In this document: positions 25,030-32,750 of the stretch, in pieces
Layout of the letters: the number at the start of each line of letters is the position of its first letter
Position numbering within the stretch: the stretch's first letter is position 1
Source: Ruthenibacterium lactatiformans
GTDB lineage: Bacteria; Bacillota; Clostridia; Oscillospirales; Ruminococcaceae
Length of the DNA stretch: 64,000 nucleotides
Direction of reading: 5' to 3'
Assembly (NCBI RefSeq): GCF_000949455.1
Contig: NZ_JXXK01000002.1
Span: 203,333-267,332 of the forward strand
Position numbers and translations under genes: made by a program
Notes under the pieces: generated by a model
Seen by the model: only the letters and a program-made list of their open reading frames with translations
The model's database searches: none
What the model was told of the DNA's origin: nothing

Positions 25030-27194
25030 TCTTGTTCCTCCTCGTCATCATCCCATTCGCAATCCAAAATCTTCCTTGCAGCTTCAAGAAGCGGCGCTGC
25101 GGCGCTTGAAAAATCATCATCGGAAAGTTCTTTCGCAACTGCCCAAAACGAGGCCCGAATGCCGTTCAGTACCTGCGCAGCGTTTACTGCAAATTCCGCC
25201 GCCGCCATATATGTGGCGCTCTCTGCACTGTCAATGATTTTCCGTGCGTCGTCCAGATCTTCCTGCATGCCACGCACTTGCGCTTGCAGCATAGACGTCA
25301 TTTCCCGGGCTTTTTCACCGGCTCGACGTTCCACTTCGGCGGGGTCTGGCTCCTGGACCGCTACCTCCACAGGACGGGCCTCCAATTCCTTGATGCGCTC
25401 CTTGGCATCGAACAGCTCGCTTATCACCGGCCTTGTTTCCAGTGCATCCGCTTTTTCCTGCGCATGCTTTGCCTGTGCCCGGGCTGTGGCAGCTTCGTCG
25501 CGCAGCGCATCATTGGCGTAGCGCAGGCGTTCCGCTTCCGCGGTGGCCTTCTCCCGCGCCTCGCGTTCGGCTTTCAGCCGGGCCTCCAGTTCCCTGTACT
25601 GCTTGTGTGTGGTGATATCGCCGCCTTTGAGCGCTTCAACGGCCTCTGGCTCTGCGGATGGACGGGCGGCGGCGTAGAGCAGCGAAGGGCTGGCCTGCTT
25701 CAAAATTTTCTGCTCGTTTGGAGTACTGCTTTCAAGAAGATTGCTGACCTGCAGTAGCCGGTAGGCGGCATCCTTTCCAATCCCTACGCTGGCACACCAT
25801 GCACGGAAAGTATTTTCAGAATACTGATTACCGCGCTTGTCGCAATTTGCGACAAGCTCATCATGAGCCATGCCCACCGCGTCGGCCACCTTGATGACGT
25901 ATTCCTTTCGGGCGCTGCGTATGATATTTTCTGCGCTGTGCAGCGTGGCCACCGTCTGTGCGTCCAGTCCGGAGTAGTCAAAGGGCGTGGCCTCCGGCTC
26001 CGCTTCCAAAGAGGCAGGCCCAGCAGCGGACAGGCTTTGTGTCGCACTGCCAGCATCCGCAGGGCAGCCGGGGGCCGGCAAGGTGTTTGCATCCGTCGGG
26101 GTGGTCGATGTTTCCGCTGGCTCCGGCGCAGCACTCCCGGCCGTGGTCGCAGCAGCATCCCCATTCGGGACAGATTGATTTTTGCATTTTCCCACTTCCT
26201 TCTCCAGTCTTTCGTCCGGACACGTCTCTTCTGCCGGCGCCGGACACTCTTCGTATGGTGCAAAGCACCCGAAGCCTCCGTCCGTCTTATCACATCCAGC
26301 CTGCGGACATGAGCTTTCAATACAATCCGGGCAGCGACAAGTGTCACAAGGTGAATACTCTTCTCCCTCATCTACAACCTCCGGAGGTTCGCTGCTCGCC
26401 GGACCGGACACCAGCTCCCAGCCGTCGCGTTTCGCACGGGCCTCCAAAACTTCCTCCAGGCTTTCGCGATAGATGTTTCCGATATTCCAATTCGCACACC
26501 ATTTCCAGGTGGCGCTGTTCGCCGGGTCACGGTACTGCATCACATATGAGCCGTGTTCCGGTTGCGGGCTTACCCGGTACAGCCAGCCCGTGGCTGGGTC
26601 TCTGTATATCAGCATAGCGTTTGTCTCCTTATCCATCTCGGCAGCGTCTTTGTGTGCCGCTGCCTTTCCCTGCTCAATATCGCGCAGGATTTTTTGCTTT
26701 TCGGCATCAGCGTCCATGTCTTTTCGGTGAAAGGTTTCATCGAAAAATTCAGCCCATAGGGCACGCTTCGCAGCAATTCCCTTTTTGTTTTGCGAGCAGG
26801 CAAGCGTATACCGATACCGTCCTTCGTCTACATATTCCGCCGGCCGGATGCGGTCCCGGGAGAAGCCGCCGGAAAGCTCGCCATTGGGATAATGCTCTTT
26901 TACCCAATCGCTCACACGCTCCAGAAAATCAAAATCCAGGCTTATGATTCGGATGGTCGTTTTATCGTCAAGATGGCCGTGTAATTCTGTACGGTATTCC
27001 AAAGTTGGCGACATGCGGCATTCATACCCTTTTACGTCCATAACCATTGCATGCCGTGTATGGTCCCATTCGGTCGCCCCCCAGGGCATCAGATACGGGC
27101 AGCCCTCGCAGCCCTCCGTCTCCCGGTTCCCTGTGTTGTCGGCATTTGTGCTTTTATTTACCGCCCGGCCGCACTTGCAGAGGTATCGGTTCAA
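25026..27194 (-). CDS. Large multi-domain early protein, 722 aa
   Basis: Starts with TTG, overlapping the preceding stop by 4 nt. Residues 1-40 have a CxC..CxxC cluster. A second Cys-rich patch is near 285-325 (SPCDTCRCPDC, GFGCFAPYEEC). A Pro/Ala/Thr-rich linker follows, then a helical domain (about 415-530) with a helix-turn-helix look (RKEYVIKVADAVG, ENTFRAWCASVGIGKDAA, LLQVSNLL). The end is a long coiled coil with an acidic tail DDDEEEQE. DNA binding is plausible; function unknown. Confidence 0.6.
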   Translation of the reverse strand: MNRYLCKCGRAVNKSTNADNTGNRETEGCEGCPYLMPWGATEWDHTRHAMVMDVKGYECRMSPTLEYRTELHGHLDDKTTIRIISLDFDFLERVSDWVKEHYPNGELSGGFSRDRIRPAEYVDEGRYRYTLACSQNKKGIAAKRALWAEFFDETFHRKDMDADAEKQKILRDIEQGKAAAHKDAAEMDKETNAMLIYRDPATGWLYRVSPQPEHGSYVMQYRDPANSATWKWCANWNIGNIYRESLEEVLEARAKRDGWELVSGPASSEPPEVVDEGEEYSPCDTCRCPDCIESSCPQAGCDKTDGGFGCFAPYEECPAPAEETCPDERLEKEVGKCKNQSVPNGDAAATTAGSAAPEPAETSTTPTDANTLPAPGCPADAGSATQSLSAAGPASLEAEPEATPFDYSGLDAQTVATLHSAENIIRSARKEYVIKVADAVGMAHDELVANCDKRGNQYSENTFRAWCASVGIGKDAAYRLLQVSNLLESSTPNEQKILKQASPSLLYAAARPSAEPEAVEALKGGDITTHKQYRELEARLKAEREAREKATAEAERLRYANDALRDEAATARAQAKHAQEKADALETRPVISELFDAKERIKELEARPVEVAVQEPDPAEVERRAGEKAREMTSMLQAQVRGMQEDLDDARKIIDSAESATYMAAAEFAVNAAQVLNGIRASFWAVAKELSDDDFSSAAAPLLEAARKILDCEWDDDEEEQE

Positions 27195-27517
27195 AACCAG
27201 TCACCCCCGGGCAGGACGATGGACTTCTTCACGGCCTTTAAATCGTCCTCATACACTGCTGCAAGTTCATGGCCGCAGCGCCTGCAGAACACGACCGGCC
27301 CGCGCAGGAGCATGTCCGTTTCCGGGATCATGCACGATATCGGCATGTCTTCGGGCGATATCTCGCCGCTGGTGATGGCGAAAATTCCGCTGGATCCGAT
27401 TCGGTTTTCGCAGATATCGCCGCCGCAAAAGTGCTGCACTGCTTCGGTGGTGTCCAAGAGCGCCGGGATATCGTTAAATTTCGGGGCCTCGCCCGGGCGT
27501 AATGTAATAACTCTCAT
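27191..27517 (-). CDS. Hypothetical protein with a CxxC pair, 108 aa
   Basis: Start MRVITLRPGEAPKF at 27517 with AAGGAGG upstream; overlaps the preceding gene by 4 nt. The opening and layout recall small phage proteins of the DUF3846 type, but this is weak. VFCRRCGHEL near residue 78 is a metal-binding candidate. Confidence 0.5.
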   Translation of the reverse strand: MRVITLRPGEAPKFNDIPALLDTTEAVQHFCGGDICENRIGSSGIFAITSGEISPEDMPISCMIPETDMLLRGPVVFCRRCGHELAAVYEDDLKAVKKSIVLPGGDWF

Positions 27518-27771
27518 TGATGTATACCTCCTTGATGTGTTACAATGGAGGCGGTCTTGGTGGGAACTTTGACCGCTTGGCGCTTGTCCGTGTTCGCAGC
27601 ACGGGCGGGCGCCTCTTTTTTTGTCTGTTTGCTGCAACTCCATGCTGCCATACCGAGCAGTGCCGCGATGGTGAACAATCCTGTCCATGGGGCCGTCTGT
27701 CCGCTCACAATACCGTCCAAAACGGCAATGGAAAGAATCGCCGCGGCTACGGTAACAACTTTATACTGCAT
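27514..27771 (-). CDS. Small membrane protein, 85 aa
   Basis: MQYKVVTVAAAILSIAVLDG starts a first hydrophobic segment (4-20), and WTGLFTIAALLGMAAWS is a second (30-46), so two membrane helices are likely with a basic C-terminal tail. GGTGGTGA precedes the ATG. Function unknown. Confidence 0.55.
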   Translation of the reverse strand: MQYKVVTVAAAILSIAVLDGIVSGQTAPWTGLFTIAALLGMAAWSCSKQTKKEAPARAANTDKRQAVKVPTKTASIVTHQGGIHQ

Positions 27772-27973
27772 GCGTGTCACCACCCTGTTCCTTTTCCCGT
27801 TCCGCTGCCTCTCTGTCCATCCGTGCCAAGCACATTTCCAGCAGAATCTCATAGGCTGGATGTCCGGCGGGGATTACATACCCCTCGATGCTATCCAGCA
27901 CAGTTCCGTCCATAAGGCGGTGAACTACCACCGGATGGTCATAGTCAACGGTGCTTTTTACTCTTTTTGCCAT
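27761..27973 (-). CDS. Hypothetical early protein, 70 aa
   Basis: ATG at 27973 has AAAGGAG upstream. Begins MAKRVKSTVDYDHPVVVHRL and ends in a charged helix (ARMDREAAEREKEQ). Soluble, no catalytic motif. Overlaps the next gene by 11 nt. Confidence 0.5.
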   Translation of the reverse strand: MAKRVKSTVDYDHPVVVHRLMDGTVLDSIEGYVIPAGHPAYEILLEMCLARMDREAAEREKEQGGDTHAV

Positions 27974-28027
27974 GATGCTTGCTCCTTTCAAAAAGCTTAT
28001 ATTTTCCGCCGCCTCCGGGCGGCTTTT

Positions 28028-28582
28028 TCATTGCCGTGCGGTGATATCTTCTACCAGCGCATCCACGTGCGCCTGCGCGTCCCGAGCGTACTTGCGGCAG
28101 GCATCCCGGGCGGCGCGGCAATTATCATAATGCTTACGCGCCGAATCGTACCGCTGACAGGCTGCGGAGGTCATTTCCTCCCACTCAGCCGTCATCCTGC
28201 GCCAGTCTGCCAGCATCTGCTGTGCAGCGCTTAGACGGTCAAGCTGTTTCTGCAATACGCCGTAGGTTCCCGTTCTGCGAATCGTGGGCAATACATCGTG
28301 TGTCACCCACCGTTTGAATGCTTTGGCCTCCGGCTTGTCCGACCGCAGGATGACCGCGTACAGGCCCGGCTCGTTGATGATGGTGGTTTTCTGGGTACGT
28401 CCCAGCGCGTCGATGAGGTCAGCCAGACTTACCTCATCCTCGTCGAGCCGTTGAGCAACCATTTTGTGGTTGGTAATACCGAGTACCCGGCAGACATCCC
28501 GCAGCACCCACCACAGGCCGTCCTCCCGCTGGATTGTGCGGAGTTCCTCTCCGCTGTAGGCAAAGATTTTAAGTTCGTTCAT
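28028..28582 (-). CDS. BRO-N domain antirepressor-like protein
   Basis: 184 aa. Residues 1-110 form a BRO-N domain (WWVLRDVCRVLGITNHKMVAQRL, INEPGLYAVILRSDKPEAKAFKRWV, VLPTIRRTGTYG), a DNA-binding module of phage antirepressors. The rest is a helical, Cys-containing region. It is the second gene of the early operon, and an operator copy (28601-28617) lies just upstream of its ribosome site. Confidence 0.88.
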   Translation of the reverse strand: MNELKIFAYSGEELRTIQREDGLWWVLRDVCRVLGITNHKMVAQRLDEDEVSLADLIDALGRTQKTTIINEPGLYAVILRSDKPEAKAFKRWVTHDVLPTIRRTGTYGVLQKQLDRLSAAQQMLADWRRMTAEWEEMTSAACQRYDSARKHYDNCRAARDACRKYARDAQAHVDALVEDITARQ

Positions 28583-28600
28583 GGTGTCTCCTTTCGGGTT

Positions 28601-28617
28601 GTAGATTATTTTTCTAC
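28601..28617. promoter_or_regulatory. Operator copy 3 between the Cro-like and antirepressor genes
   Basis: Perfect half-site palindrome GTAGA-N7-TCTAC. It overlaps the last codons of the Cro-like gene and lies about 20 nt upstream of the antirepressor start, away from the main promoter, so it may act as a roadblock or looping site. Confidence 0.65.
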
Positions 28618-28824
28618 ATTTGAGGCAAAAAAAATTTCTTCTTTTTCTCCTGCACTCAAATTTAGAATTTTGGTAAGCAAATTCACTTCGCTCACCTTGA
28701 ATTCGAACACGTTGTTGATTTTAAGCTGCAATCCATAAGGCGTTAGTCCAAGCTGATTTGCAATATATTTATATTTTAGACCAGCTTCTTCAATCCTTCT
28801 GCGCAGCGTCATTGTGTCAGTCAA
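28606..28824 (-). CDS. Cro-like HTH protein
   Basis: 72 aa from TTG at 28824, which lies 8 nt after GGAGG; an ATG five codons earlier overlaps that ribosome site. The sequence LRRRIEEAGLKYKYIANQLGLTPYGLQLKIN is interrupted here into two helices of a helix-turn-helix, then FKVSEVNLLTKILNLS. It is the first gene of the leftward early operon, divergent from the repressor, the place of Cro in lambdoid switches. Confidence 0.7.
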   Translation of the reverse strand: MTDTMTLRRRIEEAGLKYKYIANQLGLTPYGLQLKINNVFEFKVSEVNLLTKILNLSAGEKEEIFFASNVEK

Positions 28825-28841
28825 GCATTTCACCTCCATTC

Positions 28842-28858
28842 GTAGATTTATTTTCTAC
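28842..28858. promoter_or_regulatory. Operator copy 2
   Basis: GTAGA-N7-TCTAC, perfect half sites. It covers the region just downstream of the early -10 box, where repressor binding would block initiation. Confidence 0.7.
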
Positions 28859-28864
28859 ATTCAC

Positions 28865-28893
28865 ATATTACCACCTCGTAGAATAGATGTCAA
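28865..28893 (-). promoter_or_regulatory. Early leftward promoter
   Basis: Minus strand: consensus -35 TTGACA (28888-28893), exactly 17 bp, -10 TAATAT (28865-28870). Drives the Cro-like gene and the early operon. Operators 1 and 2 overlap its -35/spacer and its start region. Confidence 0.85.
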
Positions 28894-28894
28894 C
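28878..28894. promoter_or_regulatory. Operator copy 1 (one half site degenerate)
   Basis: GTAGA-N7-TCAAC, one mismatch to the other two copies. Overlaps the -35 box of the early promoter; its centre is 36 bp from operator 2. Confidence 0.6.
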
Positions 28895-28921
28895 ATTTTT
28901 TTATGAATCGTTAAATAAAAG

Positions 28922-28950
28922 TTGAATTTAAGGATACACCATGGTAATAT
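28922..28950 (+). promoter_or_regulatory. Repressor (lysogeny) promoter
   Basis: Plus strand: -35 TTGAAT (28922-28927), 17 bp, -10 TAATAT (28945-28950), then AAGGGG before the repressor ATG. It does not overlap the operators, so the repressor would not block its own promoter directly. Confidence 0.75.
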
Positions 28951-28974
28951 AAGAATTGTAAAGGGGCTGACAAT

Positions 28975-29601
28975 ATGGATATTTACCAACGAATACGCAA
29001 CCGGCGCGAAGAACTAGGAATGTCGCAAGATGATTTGGCTCAAAAAATGGGGTATAAGTCTCGTTCATCCATCAACAAAATAGAAATGGGCCTCAATGAT
29101 ATTTCACAATCCAAAGTTGTCGCATTTGCCGAGGCCCTCGACACCACCCCCGCCTACCTCATGGGGTGGGAGGTGACCAGCAAGCCCACAGAGGTTCCCC
29201 CGGGTTTTATGCCTCTTCCTGAGACCTGCAAAGTGCCGCTGGTGGGCCGCATCGCCTGCGGACAACCTATCACTGCGGAGGAAAACATTGAGGACTATTT
29301 GGACGTACCTGTTGGCCACCACGTCGATTTCGCGCTGCTTTGCGAAGGTGACAGCATGGTCGATGCTGGAATAGATGACGGCGATGTGGTCTATATCCGT
29401 AAACAGCCAGATGTCGAAAACGGACAAATCGCCGCCGTGAGAATTGACAACGAGGCCACTCTAAAGCGAGTTTACAAGTATGTTGATCGTATCGTTCTGC
29501 AGCCTGAAAATCGTGCCTATCCTCCGCTCACTTACGTGGGGGCTGAAATGAATCAAGTCACCATCGAAGGAAAGGCTGTTGGCTGGTTGCACTGGGTGTA
29601 A
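28975..29601 (+). CDS. CI/LexA-type repressor with S24 peptidase domain
   Basis: 208 aa. Residues 1-65 are an XRE helix-turn-helix (MSQDDLAQKMGYKSRSSINK). The C-terminal S24 domain has a Cys-Gly cleavage site in VGRIACGQP, the catalytic Ser in GDSMVDAGIDDGD and the catalytic Lys in ATLKRVYKY. It should hold the prophage silent and self-cleave with RecA after DNA damage. Likely target: the GTAGA-N7-TCTAC operators. Confidence 0.95.
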   Translation: MDIYQRIRNRREELGMSQDDLAQKMGYKSRSSINKIEMGLNDISQSKVVAFAEALDTTPAYLMGWEVTSKPTEVPPGFMPLPETCKVPLVGRIACGQPITAEENIEDYLDVPVGHHVDFALLCEGDSMVDAGIDDGDVVYIRKQPDVENGQIAAVRIDNEATLKRVYKYVDRIVLQPENRAYPPLTYVGAEMNQVTIEGKAVGWLHWV

Positions 29602-29622
29602 TCGAACACGAGGTATTAAGCA

Positions 29623-29823
29623 ATGGAGAATGTAATCAACAAGGAAGAACTCAAGCGGGCCGGAGAATTCATAGCTGCAGCCTTAAAAGTGTGCAAACGC
29701 CCTGAAAAGGATTATACGTTCGTTTGCCCGTCATGCGGTGGAACTGCCCATGTAAGGATGGCAGCCGTGAACGGGCATCGCCACGGTTATTGTGACAATT
29801 GCGAACTGTATTTCATGGAGTAA
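29623..29823 (+). CDS. Small zinc-ribbon protein, 66 aa
   Basis: GAGGTATTAAGCA precedes the ATG. Two CxxC knuckles (FVCPSCGGTAH and YCDNCELYF) form a zinc ribbon after an N-terminal helix. Second gene after the repressor; role unknown. Confidence 0.7.
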   Translation: MENVINKEELKRAGEFIAAALKVCKRPEKDYTFVCPSCGGTAHVRMAAVNGHRHGYCDNCELYFME

Positions 29824-29832
29824 ACTAAAAAA

Positions 29833-29852
29833 GCCCCGGCACGAACCGGGGC
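29833..29852 (-). terminator. GC-rich hairpin, terminator-like on the minus strand
   Basis: GCCCCGG/CCGGGGC stem with a short loop. On the minus strand it is followed by TTTTTT, on the plus strand by GGTAAAGG. It would terminate leftward transcription entering from the integrase side and may only slow rightward transcription. Confidence 0.5.
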
Positions 29853-29899
29853 GGTAAAGGAAAAATTACTACATTGCACGCATGAAGAGGAAACTTACT

Positions 29900-30127
29900 A
29901 TGCGCCTGATTGTCAGCCGAAAAAACGGCGAAATATTACAAGTGCTGGAACCCGTCAGCGATGTGGATTATTCACTGTATCAGAGGATACTTGCTGAGCA
30001 GGTGCGGCAGAAGATTCAAAGATATTGCAAAAACGTCTTATCCTCAACAGTACAAACTTGTAACTTGAGGACACGACACGAAATGGAGGGACTATCTCAT
30101 GATGTATCCATTTATGACGCTGAATGA
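29900..30127 (+). CDS. Hypothetical protein, 75 aa
   Basis: ATG at 29900 has GAGGAAAC upstream. Begins MRLIVSRKNGEILQVLEPVS, basic, with a helical middle (LAEQVRQKIQRYCKN). Overlaps the next gene by 29 nt. No motif. Confidence 0.4.
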   Translation: MRLIVSRKNGEILQVLEPVSDVDYSLYQRILAEQVRQKIQRYCKNVLSSTVQTCNLRTRHEMEGLSHDVSIYDAE

Positions 30128-30377
30128 TGGCACGGAAATCGTGCATTCGGAAAGCCGTCTCGTCGATGGCTCGGAAAACGTCAAAGTTTATTTTGAGCGG
30201 CCCGTGAATGGCGGGTTCGATTCTGCAGAATGCTATCTTCCCAGCTACGAATGGAAAAATATTGTCGGATACTCCGATAAGGAAATTCAATACTTTCAGG
30301 AGTTCTTAGAATCCACTGCACACATCATTATCGGCCTCGCGCGGGAAGGTGGGTTTGATAATGCCGCAAATATTTAG
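30099..30377 (+). CDS. Partner of the DUF4160 protein (candidate antitoxin), 92 aa
   Basis: GGAGGGACTATCTC precedes the ATG. Beta-rich first half (FMTLNDGTEIVHSESR) and helical second half. It overlaps the DUF4160 gene by 17 nt, and such a pair is a common two-gene cassette with toxin-antitoxin character. The antitoxin role is inferred from pairing only. Confidence 0.55.
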   Translation: MMYPFMTLNDGTEIVHSESRLVDGSENVKVYFERPVNGGFDSAECYLPSYEWKNIVGYSDKEIQYFQEFLESTAHIIIGLAREGGFDNAANI

Positions 30378-30639
30378 AATTGGGCCGTATCTCATTTATT
30401 TCTGGACAAATGAGGGTGTCCCGCTCGAACCTGTTCACGTTCATGTCTCCGAGGGAATCCCGTCCAGTAACGCCACAAAGGTTTGGATCACCAAAACAGG
30501 AAAATGCCTTCTGGCGAATAACAATTCGAAAATCCCAACAAAAACCCTTCGAGTTGTTCTGAGCATTCTCGAGGCTCGCAGTTGTGAAATTATTGAAAAG
30601 TGGGTCGATTACTTCGGCCAACCAAAATACTTTTGCTGA
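30361..30639 (+). CDS. DUF4160-family protein (candidate toxin)
   Basis: 92 aa. MPQIFRIGPYLIYFWTNEG, then PVHVHVSEG, and a C-terminal ending EIIEKWVDYFGQP match the DUF4160 layout (N-terminal beta strands, a PHxHV-like motif, C-terminal W-helix). The family is frequently next to a small partner and suspected to be a toxin; the reaction is not known. Starts in the GGTGGG...ATG context at 30361. Confidence 0.7.
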   Translation: MPQIFRIGPYLIYFWTNEGVPLEPVHVHVSEGIPSSNATKVWITKTGKCLLANNNSKIPTKTLRVVLSILEARSCEIIEKWVDYFGQPKYFC

Positions 30640-30654
30640 CGAGGAGGACGCATT

Positions 30655-31026
30655 ATGTCAGAACAGAAAAAGTGGGAAGATTCATTCACTCGAACAATGA
30701 ACTTGGAAATGAACTCTGTAACAGCACGGGCAGATTTCCTGATTCCTGTCGATAAATCCCTTGAGCCGTTTTACAGCGTTGACGACATAATCATGATACA
30801 GTCGCAGCCCGATGTTTTTGAGGGCGAACAGGGGATGTTCCTGATTGACGGAAAACCTTTCGTAAAAATCCGTCGGAAAGATCATCTTGAATCGCTGCAG
30901 CCTCATATCCCACCCGTTCCCCTCGGTCCCAATGTGGTGTGTAAAGGGAAAGTAATTGGAGTGGTCGCACCAGAGTGGATTGAAAGTGAACTAAAACCGC
31001 TATCTACGTCCGGGGACGAAAAATAA
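30655..31026 (+). CDS. Stand-alone S24/LexA-type peptidase-like domain protein
   Basis: 123 aa, no helix-turn-helix. The sequence VDKSLEPFYSVDDIIMIQ followed by EQGMFLIDGKPFVKIRR aligns by eye with the S24 catalytic region (GDSMEP... and ...YVKR), with Ser and Lys both in place. It could interact with the CI repressor's peptidase domain and alter its stability. Strong ribosome site GAGGAGG. Confidence 0.6.
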   Translation: MSEQKKWEDSFTRTMNLEMNSVTARADFLIPVDKSLEPFYSVDDIIMIQSQPDVFEGEQGMFLIDGKPFVKIRRKDHLESLQPHIPPVPLGPNVVCKGKVIGVVAPEWIESELKPLSTSGDEK

Positions 31027-31028
31027 AA

Positions 31029-31118
31029 AACGCCCCGGTGCGCTACCACCGAAGCGTTTAAATAGAACAGCTTACCACAGAGGTGGCAATCCGCCCGACA
31101 ATCGGATTATACCACCTC
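31029..31118 (+). promoter_or_regulatory. Two hairpins in the leader of the integrase
   Basis: An imperfect hairpin at 31029-31058 (AACGC...GCGTT) follows the S24-like gene. A stronger one at 31080-31118 pairs GAGGTGG with CCACCTC and, inside it, ATCCG with CGGAT. Its right arm ends 40 nt before the integrase TTG. Since it contains an SD-like GAGGTGG it might influence integrase translation; no T-run, so not a classical terminator. Confidence 0.45.
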
Positions 31119-31157
31119 CGGGGTAGGCTTGGCAAGTCATACCTTGGAGGTGCTTTT

Positions 31158-32600
31158 TTGCAGGATTTATTGCCTACCGCGATTTACGTTCGAGTGTCCA
31201 GCGAGATGCAAGCCGGCGAGGACCGTTACAGTATTCCGGAACAGATCGACCGCCTGCACAAATACTGCGACGCGCAAGGGTGGACCATTGCCAAAGAATA
31301 TGTAGATCCTGGGCACAGTGGAAGCAATTTGAAACGGCCCGCCATTCAGGAGCTGATTTCAGACGCCAAAAATGGTTTCATTCGCCGCGTTGTGGTTTTC
31401 AAATTGGATAGGTTGTCACGCTCACAACGTGACACCATGTATTTGATAGAGGACGTTTTCAAGGCTCACGATGTTGCCTTCGTTTCCCTTTCAGAAATGT
31501 TTGACACGTCCACTCCATTCGGCATGGCCATGATTGGGATTCTCTCTGTTTTCGCGCAGCTGGAGCGGGAAAACATTAAGGACCGTATGAGCATGGGGCG
31601 TCTCGGCCGCGCCAAGCGCGGTCTGTGGCGCGGCGGCAGTAATACTCCTGTTGGATATGACTTCATGGATGGACAGCTCGTGATAAACGAATATGAGGCT
31701 TTGCAAGTACGCGAAATCTTCCGTCTCTTCATTGATGAACAGTTGTCGTTCCATGCTGTATCCAGAGAAATGCAAAGTCGATTCACCAACAAGTACAGCA
31801 CATACAACGATTCCGGATCCATCTCCACGATTCTCCGCAACCGCCTATACATCGGTAAAATAAAATACGGCACACAAGAATTTGATGGACAGCATCAACC
31901 TATTATCGACCGTGAAACCTTCGAGCGAGCACAGGCGCGAATTGAAGAAATCAGTCGAAATACCGGAGAGCATTGGAAGAACCCATACCACGGCAAACAC
32001 CTGCTCTCTGGTTTGATTTGGTGCGGGAATTGCGGCGCGCGTTATTTTTGTGTGACCACTAAAAGAAAGAACGGTCCGCAGTATAGGTATTACCAGTGTT
32101 ACACCAGAAACGGAAGCAGTGATATGCGTAAAGCCGACTTCTGCAAAAATCCCAACTGGCGCGTGGAAAAATTGAATGCAGCAGTCATGGAGGAGATTCG
32201 CCGGCTTTGCACGGACGAAAAATATTTCAATCGAATTGCCCGCGACGGTAAAAAGGAAAATAATAACGCCGGAAAGGAAAAGGCATTACAGAGGGAACTT
32301 TCCAGTATCGAAAAGCAAATCAGTCGTTTGGTTGAACTGTACCAAATGGGAGTATCCGTGCAGGACATCGCCACGCGCATCCACGACGCGCAGGAGCGCA
32401 AGAACAAGCTCACGCAAGAACTTTTATCGCTGAATCAACAAAGCCCTAAAAACAGGCGTCAAGAGGCTCTCACGTACATCCATGAATTGAAGTGGTGTTT
32501 AGATGCGGATGACGTTGCAGCCCAGCGCCGCCTGCTGGATGCTCTGGTGAATAAGATAGTGATAACCGAGGGGGGATTCGAAGTTGATTGGAAATTTTGA
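31158..32600 (+). CDS. Large serine integrase of prophage 1
   Basis: 480 aa from TTG at 31158, 7 nt after GGAGG; a longer frame from ATG 31083 lacks a ribosome site. The resolvase domain has the catalytic Ser in IYVRVSSEMQ, then KLDRLSRSQRD and GMAMIGILSVFAQLERE. A recombinase domain, a zinc ribbon (LIWCGNCGARYFC, later C residues) and a long coiled coil (about 375-440) follow. It catalyses attP x attB integration. It ends about 28 nt from the comM junction. Confidence 0.95.
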   Translation: MQDLLPTAIYVRVSSEMQAGEDRYSIPEQIDRLHKYCDAQGWTIAKEYVDPGHSGSNLKRPAIQELISDAKNGFIRRVVVFKLDRLSRSQRDTMYLIEDVFKAHDVAFVSLSEMFDTSTPFGMAMIGILSVFAQLERENIKDRMSMGRLGRAKRGLWRGGSNTPVGYDFMDGQLVINEYEALQVREIFRLFIDEQLSFHAVSREMQSRFTNKYSTYNDSGSISTILRNRLYIGKIKYGTQEFDGQHQPIIDRETFERAQARIEEISRNTGEHWKNPYHGKHLLSGLIWCGNCGARYFCVTTKRKNGPQYRYYQCYTRNGSSDMRKADFCKNPNWRVEKLNAAVMEEIRRLCTDEKYFNRIARDGKKENNNAGKEKALQRELSSIEKQISRLVELYQMGVSVQDIATRIHDAQERKNKLTQELLSLNQQSPKNRRQEALTYIHELKWCLDADDVAAQRRLLDALVNKIVITEGGFEVDWKF

Positions 32601-32630
32601 GCAAGTTTATACGAATTGTGGGTATGGATG
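32601..32630. other. Right attachment junction (attR) of prophage 1, approximate
   Basis: comM-like coding sequence begins abruptly at the conserved Met codon (32628) right after the integrase gene. Host comM normally has small residues (Ala, Gly) before that Met, here a Trp codon, so the crossover is at or just left of 32628. The exact core needs the left end, which is outside. Confidence 0.55.
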
Positions 32631-32735
32631 AATCCCTGCCCATGCGGCTATTTTGGGCACCCCACCCGCGCGTGCAGCTGCACGCCCTATGCCATTGAGC
32701 GCTATCTGCAGCGCGTTTCCGGTCCGCTGCTGGAC
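32628..32735 (+). pseudogene. comM: Internal fragment of comM/yifB (Mg-chelatase-like AAA+ ATPase)
   Basis: 36 codons, GC-rich, encode MNPCPCGYFGHPTRACSCTP and then YAIERYLQRVSGPLLD, the highly conserved MNPCPCG...CTP...RY..R.SGPLLDR block of the ComM/YifB family. Similarity stops on both sides exactly where the phages begin (expected next residues RID are replaced). It is therefore a host gene piece trapped between two integrated phages. The 5' part should lie left of prophage 1 and the 3' part right of element 2. Confidence 0.9.
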
Positions 32736-32750
32736 GCTATCGGTCACGCA
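32730..32750. other. Attachment junction of element 2, approximate
   Basis: comM similarity ends after GGACG at about 32735, within a few bases of the recombinase stop codon (32744). The attachment site therefore overlaps or abuts the 3' end of the recombinase gene. Confidence 0.55.

Larger units (their letters stand above)
1..32627. mobile_element. Prophage 1 (siphovirus type), right part
   Basis: Complete early, lysogeny and head modules and most of the tail module of a temperate siphophage; the left end (rest of the fibre, lysis genes, left attachment site) lies outside the window. GC-rich throughout. Late genes run leftward and the lysogeny operon runs rightward to a serine integrase beside the comM fragment. 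The right boundary is put where comM similarity begins (ATG at 32628) and may be off by a few bases. Confidence 0.9.
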
